Positions 24,601-34,027 of a DNA stretch of 64,000 bases are shown here, piece by piece. Made by a program: the position numbers and the translations under genes. Origin of the DNA: Gnetum montanum (taxonomy: Eukaryota > Streptophyta > Gnetopsida > Gnetales > Gnetaceae). The stretch's first letter is position 1. Each line of letters opens with the position of its first letter. The notes under the pieces are model-generated. The model searched no databases, was not told the DNA's origin, and was given only the letters and a program-made list of their open reading frames with translations. The stretch spans positions 207,753-271,752 of the forward strand of contig MNCI01020267.1 in the NCBI GenBank assembly GCA_015680685.1, written 5' to 3'.

Positions 24601-24770
24601 ATACATAGCCCAAAATAGTAGAACAAGCCTTACACTAGCCCATGCAGCCTATATGTGGTCAAATCAAGTCAAACAAGCCCCAAACTTGATCAAAATTATT
24701 CACACACTAAAGACTAGAATTCCACATGTTGTGGTGGTAGTCCAAACTAATCACATGATTTAGGAATAGT
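19718..24770. repeat. R2: second copy of the 5.1-kb duplicated section
   Basis: Direct repeat of R1 (5882-6867 joined to 12764-16872). It begins inside the accessory gene (TTTAACCTATGG) and ends about 114 bp before the left target duplication of element B. Left of 19718 the accessory gene continues to its C-terminus here but not in R1. Confidence 0.8.
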
Positions 24771-24883
24771 TTCTACATGTTAATAATTCAATAGTTTAGC
24801 TTTTAAAATTTTTTGACAATAAAAAGCCAATTCCCAAGTAATTCACAACCATTTTACATGAGTTTTTTTTTCTTATCTTAATT
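21660..24883. other. Long spacer upstream of the accessory gene of C
   Basis: About 3.2 kb with no recognisable protein on either strand. The outer 1.3 kb (23500-24770) contains repeated palindrome-like words of the form CATGTTGTGGTAGCATG and GTGTGTGAGGC; related words occur in the LTR at 50162-51290. It would contain the promoter of the reverse-strand gene and, in the other direction, precedes RT. Confidence 0.55.
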
Positions 24884-24888
24884 ATTTT
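24884..24888. repeat. Target site duplication of element B (left)
   Basis: ATTTT, repeated at 45030-45034. It lies in a T-rich setting, so chance identity is possible, but both LTR ends define it exactly. Confidence 0.75.
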
Positions 24889-27181
24889 TGTGACGTCTGA
24901 AAACGTTGGTGGTTGGAACACCGAGAGGTTATCGAGTGTACAACCTAACCCTAGATTTGTGTGAGGGCTGTGTTGGAGAAAATGGAAACAAGGTGCCCTA
25001 AATAGTCTAGTCAATCAATTAGGGACTTACATGGTGTACAATAACCATATGAAAATAGTAATTTAAAAATGCAACACGCTAAGGTTAAATTGGAAGAAAA
25101 CGTGGGATGCACAATAATGGAAACGCATCAAAGTCTGTAATCATGATAATAAGTATGAACAAGTACACAGAGATGTAGCATATATGTAATAGAATAAATG
25201 GAATGAGAGCTCAGGTGAGAGAATGCACCACCTTAAAATCAGTGGATATGATCTTTGTTTGGCTAATGAATGCATACAATTGGTATGCAGTACTGGACGG
25301 GCATAGGTGACAATGGAACAATATGGTCATAGCTCCCAGATTGCTACCAATGGGGTGCTAATAAGAACTAATGAGCCAACGCTTACTAGGTTGAGAGCCA
25401 CTATGCTAGGTTGAGGAGAGATCTAGGAAGTGCTACTACTTGGATTTGCTGTTTATCAACCTTCTGTCACCAATCTCTTTGCCAAAGCTTGCTACCATAA
25501 GCCAACTACCAAAAAGCCAACCCTTTGAACATTATTTGTTGGGGTATTTATAGGGCCAAGAGTGGGAGAGAGATGTCATTTAGAAACCACATGTCTTGGG
25601 TCCCACATGGCATGAATCGTGGATGTGCTATGCTGATGTGTGGTGCTATGCTAAAGTGCTATGCTGAATGGGATGAGGCTAGAAGTGAAACCTTCTAAGT
25701 TGTGACCATACCATTTAGATTGCATATGCCAGAGTCTAGATGACTACCATGTTTTTACATTAAAAATACTCACATCAAATGGAAAGTGGAGCCTGCACTC
25801 CAGGACTACGCCTTCCCTCCTCTTACAAGTAAGGTAAAGAATAGGGACAACTTTAGGAATCAACAGAGGGTACAAAACAAAGCAAACTATTGATCTTGTC
25901 TATCAAGGAGATGCTGGAGAAAAAATGACCATTTCCAATGAGTTATAGAGCTACTAGAGATGTCCTGAGGCTTCTTCGTAAGTGTTACGCTAGTTACGTT
26001 ACTCAGCACAGTGGAGTAGCATGAATACCTACATGCTATGCTATGCTACACTGTGTTGTGTAGCGTAGCATAGTAGCTAGTTTTGATGCAAATCTCACTA
26101 AAATAAATGAAAATACCCCTCCAAGAACATGCAAGGAAAGCTACTTCAGCAACTAGCTGTTACACTCTTCATGTTAGAGGAGCTTGAGGCCTCCCAATTT
26201 CATTCCTAAGACACTTTTAACCTCGATGTCTTCGCTACATTGTGCAGCATAGCATAGCATAGCACCTGGTCTAACATGAGTTTGAGCTTAACCTACGATG
26301 CTTTGTGAAGAGACTTTGAGAAGACTCTAAAAGCGGACTGCAATGGGCATTCCTAGAGGTTGAAGCATGGCCAAGTGTAATTATTTTTCTAGAACAACTT
26401 GATGGAGGATCTTCTTGCATTGTCATCTTGCTACATTGTGCTATGTTATGCAATGTAGCATAGCACAGCACCTATTTTTGCCTAAATTTTGACTTATTTT
26501 GCAAGTATTCTATCATGGGATCTCAGTCATGTTTTGAGGTGGTAGTAGAATAAGAATTTTTCATGGTTGAAGCATGGGAAATGTTTTTCTTCATGTCAAG
26601 AAATTTTGAGAAAGGATTGTCATGCCCTGCTACACTGTGCTACACTGTGCAGTGTAGCACCCAAAATGGGACAACGTTTATGACATTTTCCATGTTTTTT
26701 CTATGTTATGATGATCAAACTTCAAGGATGAAGTAGTGCAAATACCTTTGAGGATTAAATATCTACTAACTGCATATTCTACATCTGATCAGTCACCACA
26801 TGGCCTACTATGTTGTGTAGCATAACGTAGTGTAGCATGTCCCACAATTAGAAAACTTGCCGAACTATTTAGTCCATCCTAAACACCTTCAACAGCTCCT
26901 AGCTTAGCACTTGGGTGGACCATCAGCCAGGGAATTTGTCAAGATGGACAAGCTAAAGAGAGTAGCAAGCTTGACAGCCTAGGAGATAGAAAATTTTCCA
27001 AACTGTACAATCCATCGTTAGTGCTACTTTTGTGCAAATTGGCCTCATGACTGGGTACTGCGTTGATTATGCTATAGAGGGTGAGAGGCAGGCCCAAGGT
27101 GACACCGTGCTTACAGAGATCCTTACCCCAAATGTCAGGACCGTGCTAAATCATGAGAGTTCCAAAATTGATGGTGTTTCA
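24889..27181 (-). repeat. 3' LTR of element B
   Basis: 2293 bp, paired with 42682-45029. It has clusters of imperfect palindromes such as GCTATGCTACACTGTG joined to TGTAGCGTAGCATAG (26030-26060, 26425-26470, 26625-26660, 26805-26840). Confidence 0.88.
25545..25553 (-). promoter_or_regulatory. TATA box of the B 3' LTR
   Basis: Minus strand CTATAAATA in the same place as in the 5' LTR (43338-43346); probable core of the LTR promoter. Confidence 0.5.
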
Positions 27182-27197
27182 ATGGCCCCTCTTTTTT
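27182..27197 (-). other. Polypurine tract of element B
   Basis: Minus strand AAAAAAGAGGGGCCAT directly before the LTR start TGAAACACC. Confidence 0.8.
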
Positions 27198-28499
27198 GAC
27201 ATCTAGAGGATCTTCTTGAGAGACGTCAACAAAGAAAATGAACCACCATGCCGAACATGACACCCACACTATTCATCAATGCCAGCTTAGATAATGCTTT
27301 GCTATGCTTGGGAGTGCTAGGAAGGCTAAGTATGATAGAGAAAGGGAACAGGTTTGAGGAAATCAAGCTAAGGAAAAGGAGAGGTGCAGGATGCATTATC
27401 ATGAGATCCATTTCCATAGTGTGATCCCTCATCAAAATGCTTATGGGAATTCGACACACATGAGTGGCTTCTCCATTTGGATTTTGACCTCTTATTAGAG
27501 TGCTTAGAGGTGGTCGATCCAAAGTTGAAATGATTGCAAAGAAATTGTGTTGTTTATTGTGTTCATTCAAGGGGAACCTTGTCATCACTGTAGGACATGT
27601 GTTTCCTCTCTAGGATGAGTTGTGTTACATCTTTGTGGGCTTTGACTAATCTACAGATGGTTCTCATAGGATGAGTTACATTCCATCCATCATGGGCTTG
27701 GTAGTTGAGCATGGAACAGTGTTTCATGTGCATTGGAAAATCTTTGGAGGAAGATGTCAAAAATTGTAAGTATAGGGAATGGAGATTGAGTTGGATGAAG
27801 GGAGAATAGGATATGCACTTTCAAGTAGCTAGGCTGATTGAAGCGGGTACTTCAAAATAATGTAGTGTCTTGTTCTCATGGTCAAACATATTCCTGAATG
27901 ATGCCATCTTGGCTTTTATCCTACAAACACAACAGAGAGAGAAAAAATAACCATCAAGGGAAATGAGGGCAAAGTTCTACTTTCTTGGGACACTGCCAAG
28001 CAAGTGCTATGTCTAACATGTGCATTGTTCAAAGTAGAAAGGCCAATGTAGACTTTGGCAACGGTAGGCTGAAAATGAGCACTAAAGACAAGAGCAAGAG
28101 TCATAAAATCCAGTTACAAGGTGATAAGCCTAATAGCTGAATGCTTTTTAAACTCTAGCGATGGCGAGGATTGGAGAATGCCAATGTTGTGGCTAGGCCA
28201 CAATAGTGCTGAGACTCCAACATAAGATGCTAATGGAGAGAGCTATGACCAAGATGATTGGCAGTGATGACAGTAGCTTTGGAAGGTCAGCAAGATGTCA
28301 AACAACATCTCCGAAAGATCATCAAGATGCCAGGGACGATGACGCTGCATGTGTCCTAGAGGGTTTTTCCTTGGCAGCATGAACTTCATTCTAGAACTAC
28401 AACATTCCACCCCATCTTACCTAGGAAGCTTAAAGATTTGCACACTTGCTTATTTACAAGGTCACATGTGTGAACTGGGAGGTGCTACATTGTGAACCC
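27198..28499 (-). other. 3' leader of element B, non-coding
   Basis: Aligns with 7626-9149 of element A. Short open frames on the minus strand (27226-27588, 27563-27760) have no recognisable motif and match no conserved reading frame in A, so I treat the region as untranslated. Confidence 0.6.
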
Positions 28500-28835
28500 A
28501 ATTTTAGGTCCTGGTAGACTATCAAATGTGCTAGTTTAAAGTCCTAGTAGACTGTGGTCCTAATTTAAGGTCCAGGTAAACCAAGTTGCACTAGTTTAAG
28601 GTCCTAGCAGACCGTTGTGCTAGTTTAACATCATAATAGATGAAGGATATCCAGTTTAAGGTCATAGTGGACAATTCTATGGGTGCCAATTTTACGTCAT
28701 GTCCCAAAGACATGCTATGCTAGTTTAACATCATAGCAGATGATATGTGTTAGTTTATAGTCATAGTGGACAATTTGTGCTAGTTTATAATCATAGTGGA
28801 CTATCTGTGCCAATTTATAGTCATAGTAGACTATA
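28500..28835. repeat. Tandem repeat array after integrase (B, border 1)
   Basis: About nine to ten degenerate units with core AGTTTAAGGTCCTAGCAGAC, drifting to AGTTTATAGTCATAGTGGAC toward 28830. Same family and position as 9150-9482 in element A. Confidence 0.8.
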
Positions 28836-28870
28836 ACGCTTACCTTGCTTCATGTTTGATGTAATCTTGT

Positions 28871-30190
28871 ATGTTAGGCATAGTAGGGCTTCAGGTACAA
28901 ATGATTGACAGGATTTGGAAACTTGTTGCCATCTGAGTTAGCTAGCTTGAATGCCCCATTCTCGTATGCTTTTGTAACTACAAAGGGACCTTCCCAGTTG
29001 GCAAAAAATTTGCTCATGGGTTCACGAATGGGCTTGAGGACTAAATCCCCCTTTTTGATCAATCATTAGTGCAAATTGCAGTGATGTTTCTGCTATTGCT
29101 TATCTTGGTACCACTCTATGTGATTAAGTGTTTAGGTGCACTCCTCCTCTACAAAGTCAAGATCAATGATCCTTGACTCGTTGTTTTAAGCCTCGTCCAC
29201 GATGTTTGAAACGATCATTCAAAGCAATGGTACCTACAATTCAAGAGGTAACATTGCTTCAGATCCGTATACAAGACTATACGGGGTCTTACATGTAGTT
29301 GTTCTACATGTCGTGTAATAAGCTGAAAGCACATAGAGGATTTGCTCATGCCATCACCTCTTGCTGCTGCTAAGCATCCTTTTCAAAAGGTTGATGATGA
29401 CTTTATTAGTAGCCTCTGCTTGGCCATTTTCCTAGGGGTAATATGAAGATGAGAAAGAATGTTTGATACCAAGACTTTCACAAAAGGCTTTGGTTTCTGC
29501 TCTACTGAATTGTGGCTCGTTGTTAGTAACAATAGTCATGGGAAGGCCATACCGTGTAACTATATTATCTAGCATGAACTTGCAAACCTGTTGGGATGTG
29601 GTCTTTCTAAGAGAAATAGCCTGTACCCATTTTGTAAAGTATTCAGTTACGGTAATAATGAAACTATGCCCTGCAAAAGACTTAGGTGTAATGGGTCCTA
29701 TGATATCTAGTCCCCAACGTTGAAAGGGCCATGTGATTTGTGTGGTATGTAGTTCGGTAGGTGACACATGTATGAGGTTCCCATGACGTTGACATACATC
29801 ACATGTTCTAACCTTACCAACGCAATTGCATTTCATGTGCAGCCAGTAGTATCCCAAATTCCTAATCTTTGCTACCATAGCCCTAAGAGCTATGTGCCCT
29901 CCACATAGTCCCTTATGGACTTCATTGACAATTCTTTGTGCTTCATTCCCATGAATGAAAATGAGCAATATCCCATCATAAGAGCATTTGCATAGAGTGC
30001 TTTCTCCTACGAGGACATATTTCCATGCTTGCTTTCGTATTGCATCCTTTTGGGCAGGTGTTAGGCCATGTGGGGGTTCACCAACTTGAAGGTATGTTTT
30101 AATGTCATCATACCACTCTCGATTATGTACTGCACTTATAGATGCTATATTTTCCATGTGAACGATGGGGTTGGTGCATTTCACTATCGT
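28871..30190 (-). pseudogene. Integrase of element B
   Basis: Zinc-binding HHCC end near 29930-29790 (VHKGLCGGHIA, then CDVCQRHG), catalytic core with WGLDIIGPI (first Asp), IVTNNEPQF (second Asp changed to Asn; active enzymes have T-D-N) and NGQAEATNK (the Glu) just past 29430. The C-terminal part includes VYGSEAMLPLEL and a 62-residue open tail, 29062-28874, with FFANWEGPFVV, ending about 30 bp before the repeat array. There is no chromodomain, as expected for Tat. Long open segment 30277-29432; beyond it several stops. The Asp change and stops make it inactive. Confidence 0.85.
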
Positions 30191-30660
30191 AGCAGGTAAG
30201 GTGGAAAACATGTGTGGTGACACACTCAAGGCTAATGTTGCTAATGCATTGGCTATAGTATTTTCATTGCAAGGCACATATTGGACATCTATGGTTGCGA
30301 AATGTTTTAGTAAGTATTTGGCTGAATCACAGTAAGGCTATAAATGGTGTGCCTTGCAAGTGAATACCTCGATAACTTGATTGATGACTAGTTGTGAATC
30401 TCCTCAAATTGCTAAACTATGGATCCCTAACTCTCAAGCTACTAGAATGCCCCTAAGGAGACCCTCATATTCTGCTACATTGTTCATGCAAAGAAACGTG
30501 AAATGATATGCAAAAGATTGGATCTCCCTAGAGGGAAATGTGAGAACAGTGGTAGCGCTACCACCTTATGTAGTTGAGGCACCATCAAAATGTAGGATGG
30601 CTTCGAAGTCTACGGGTACTAGGCTTATGCTATTAACGTGCTCATCTAGAAACTCAGGTT
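30191..30660 (-). pseudogene. Archaeal-type RNase H of element B
   Basis: Motifs in order on the minus strand: LHFDGAST near 30590, NNVAEYEGLLRG near 30480, GDSQLVINQV near 30400, and NENTIANALATLAL near 30250. These are the four acidic sites of the second RNase H of the Tat lineage, the last one changed from Asp to Asn. Stops interrupt the first half. It sits between the gypsy RNase H and integrase and would help remove the RNA strand during reverse transcription. Confidence 0.8.
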
Positions 30661-32375
30661 CTATGATTGCCTGGTCATTGGTAGGTGAAGCTATAAGTTT
30701 TGTAGTTATTGCTTGACCCTTTATAGATGATTGTGCTACATAGTGTAGATCGAATTTAGCAGTTATGGCTTTTCATCGGGCTATCTTGCTACTTTCATAT
30801 ATATTGGTTGTAATAGCATGAAGTATGTTATTCTTGCAAATATGTTTACTTGGCTACAAAATAGGTAATGCCTCCACTTTTTAAGCATGAACACTAAAGC
30901 AAGATAATTTTTCTCTACTTCTTTGTATTTTTCTTCATAGGCTACCAATGAATGACTTAAGTAGTAGATAGGGATTTCAAAACCATCATTCATCTTTTGG
31001 CATAGCAGAGTGTTAATAGACATGTCTGAAGTGGCCAAATAAATGTAGAAAGGTTTATCTATCTGTGGAGGGTAGACATTGGGAAGATGGACAAGCTCTT
31101 TCTTTAAGCTATTAAAAGCTTCTTGACATTGATTTTTCCATTCAAAGTTAACTCCCTTTTTTAGCAAGTGTTGCATTGGATGCAAATTATCAGTTAACCT
31201 TGCGATAAATCTTCTTATGAATTGTACCCTACCCTGCAACCCACGTAACTCCTTAAGGTTTGTAGGTGATGCTAGGTTAACAATGGCTTTAACTCTATCA
31301 GGGTCTACACGTATCCCCGTTTCTGACACCACAAAACCTAACATGCATCTGGTTTTGACTCCAAAAACACATTTTCTAGTGTTGAGGCAAAGTTCATGAT
31401 TGTGAAAACATTGAAGGACCAAGTTTAGGTTGTTTACATGATTAGTAGCTTTCTCAGATTTAACAGCTATATTTTCCACATAATCATTTAGCTCTTCTAA
31501 AGATAATCGCTAAAGATGTAGGCCATTACCAACTCGTATGTCACTCCTGCATTCTTTAGCTCAAAGGGCATCATCATGTAGCAGAAGCTTTCCCAGGGGG
31601 TCATGAAGGTAGTTGCTAGCTAATGTTCTAGATTTATGTAAATTTGGTTATAACCTAAGAACCCATACATAAAGGATAGTAAGGCATGACCGACCATAGT
31701 ATCGATAAGTTGGTCGATGCTAGGCAATGAGAAATCATCCTTAATCATTGCCTTATTCAAATACTGGAAGTCTATACAAATTTGTATACCCCCATTTTTC
31801 TTTGAAATGACTATGATGTTTGATACCCATTCCGAATAATCAACTACCCAAATGAACCCAGCCTGGTAAAGTTTAGTGATTTCGCTACATACATCTAATG
31901 CAATCTCTAGTTTGATCTTGCGAGCTTTTTGTTTGACCACCTGGACATGTGAATCTAGTATGATGTTGTGCTATGTGATGCATGGGTCTAAGCCTAACAT
32001 ATCTTTGTATGACCATGCGAACACTTTGGAACTATCATTGAGGACTCTAGAGATGCTTTGTTTAACCTGTGACTCTAGTAACGAGCTCACTTTTACTTTT
32101 TTTGCCTCCCCTTTGGATGTAGTCATGGGGATTTTGATAAGAGGGTCCTTAGTTACATCATCAGCCTCTAAATCTAGAGTTTGGACCAGATGTTCGGGCC
32201 AGTCTATGGATGTTTCTAAGGATGCTATGTTAGTATCATAAGAGGAAGCTTCCAAGTCTACCAACTCTATGTTCAAGTGCCTCATGAGTTTGCCATGGGG
32301 CCCTATCAGAATTAAGGATGAACAGAGATCATCATAAATAGCCATTTTTCCAATCAAACCTGCCATAATAAGCAA
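30661..32375 (-). pseudogene. Reverse transcriptase and gypsy RNase H of element B
   Basis: Open pieces 32375-31971 (pre-RT, ending FAWSYKDMLGLDP), 31940-31620 (RT fingers and palm with KKNGGIQICIDFQYLNKA and FSLPSIDQLID, then LLSFMYGF) and 31479-30781 (thumb, connection and gypsy RNase H with IYYLSHSL, EEKYKEVEKNYLAL and KWRHYL). The catalytic box, normally Y-[VIM]-D-D, reads YVENIAVKS at about 31475, losing both Asp residues. A spacer with KGQAI-type sequence leads into the second RNase H. The first frame begins shortly after a repeat array on the far side of the accessory gene. Confidence 0.85.
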
Positions 32376-32454
32376 ACAAAAAAAGTGAAGTGATACCTGC
32401 TTAAGATAGAAACATGTAATGAATATATTTAAAGCAATGATGCAATGTTAAAGA

Positions 32455-32655
32455 GTTGCCAGTTTAAGGTCTTAGCGGACTACGATCATGCAAAATTACA
32501 TGCTAAAAACTACCAGTTTAAGGTCATAGTGGACCATAACCATGCAACGTTGTAAGTCAAAATTTCCAGTTTAAGGTCATAGCAGACCATTATTGTGCAA
32601 AATCATAAGTCAAAGTCACCATTGTAAGGTCATAGCAGACCGTACCCATGCAACA
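32455..32655. repeat. Tandem repeat array between RT and the accessory gene (B, border 2)
   Basis: Four units of about 60 bp, each with CCAGTTTAAGGTCATAG followed by (T/C)(G/A)GACC and a CATGCAA word. Same core and orientation as at 28500-28835. Confidence 0.8.
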
Positions 32656-33880
32656 TTATGAAAATGAGGTGGAAATTTTGGTGCATTAATGTGCTACACT
32701 GTAGCTGTGTGCTATGCTATAGTAGACATGGGGTGTCCCATGCTACGCTGTAGTGGACAAGGGTGTTCCACATTACACATGGGATGCAAGACATCCCACG
32801 TAACGTGCAGGACATGGAATGCCCCATAAAGTAACAAGTGTTGTAACCTTGTAGGGTATAAATAGGGGATTACCCATGGTAATCTTATCACTTTCACTAT
32901 CAGAGCTAACACCCAGGGCATAGTGTGGTTTGGATAGAGGGATAGCATAGTAGTTGCAGTGTAGTAGTCGATACACCTGAGTCTGTCAGCAAGATGATGG
33001 CACATAGGAGTGAACATAGGCATCAGGGTCTTGGCAATGTAGACAAAGGCGAGTGCACCTTACAATGTCTCGCCAGGGCACGCATTGAGGAATGACAAGA
33101 AGTGCCATCTACCTGGTAAGTCGCTACACTACCTTTGTTTACAATGTGTGATTTATTAAGTGGGATTGTTACTATGATCACCATGCCCTAGTCACTATGG
33201 TCACTACCATTACCATGCTATGAATGTTGTTGTTATGGCCTCGGCTGTCACTTTAGTTGTTATGTTGTGGCTACTGCCACTCTAGCCACAGCCACCGTGG
33301 AGATCGTTACCCTACGGTTGGCACATGGAACTACCCCAACCACCATTGTTGGAAGTGGACGATGCACCATTTCGATGATTTGGGAGGTTCTGGGTGACGT
33401 AGCACACGTTCAACGCAGCATAGCACCCATGGAGAGAGTTTTGGTTTGCAAGGCTTCTAGGTAGTGTAGCACATGTTCTGGGTAGTGTAGCGTGTGTAAG
33501 GGGATTTTTTTATTTGTATTTTATTCTATTACATTCCATGTAGTGGGATAGGGCTGGGGCAATGGAAAATTTGTGTGTTCATTTTCGTGTTGTGTTGCAT
33601 TTATCAGCGTGACTAATAGGCTATGTTACATTTTTTTTGCTTGTTACGCTACACTACCATACTTGCTATGTTGCTATGCTATCATACCTACTATAGTGTT
33701 ATATCTGTTGCATTGCTACACCTGTCACGCTGTATAGGGTGTACCCATTGTGTTGCTATGTTGCATGTGACATGGCCTCTACGCTGTGTAGGATGTATCC
33801 GCTATGCTGTGTCACGTGCTACACTGTGCGTAACATGGGCACTATGCTATACGAGATAAGTCATGGAACTGGAACTGATA
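32656..33880. other. Divergent spacer with palindromic words (B)
   Basis: Lies between RT (read leftward) and the accessory gene (read rightward). It contains many copies of words such as GCTACACTGTAG, CTATGCTATAGTAG and GTAGCACATGTTC (32690-32770, 33400-33490, 33640-33850), the same vocabulary as in the B LTRs. Small open frames here (32712-33023, 33267-33464, 33623-33859) are low-complexity translations of these words, so I do not call genes. Confidence 0.55.
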
Positions 33881-33948
33881 CTTGATAAAAAATTGGTTTT
33901 GTCTCACCGTATTAGGAGTGTACTATTTCATACCTAGGAAAATTTGCA

Positions 33949-33954
33949 TATAAA
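33949..33954 (+). promoter_or_regulatory. Candidate TATA box of the accessory gene in B
   Basis: TATAAA in the setting GCATATAAAGGGATG, 74 bp before the first in-frame ATG (34028). Position fits a short 5' leader. An alternative is an upstream exon, because ATGCAG precedes the ATG region like a splice acceptor. Confidence 0.45.
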
Positions 33955-34027
33955 GGGATGTTACGCTACACATTAACCATCACTTGAATACTGTGAACTA
34001 ATGCTTTATGTTGCACCATGCAGGGTC

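Noticed and set aside
12764-24770. R1 and R2 as a pair of 5-kb LTRs
   Set aside because: They contain gene exons, lack TG...CA borders and primer or polypurine sites at their edges, and R2 is followed by RT of the same element as in the B layout.
32712-33859. Cys/Tyr/His-rich open frames in the B spacer
   Set aside because: They are translations of palindromic repeat words and have no counterpart in element C.
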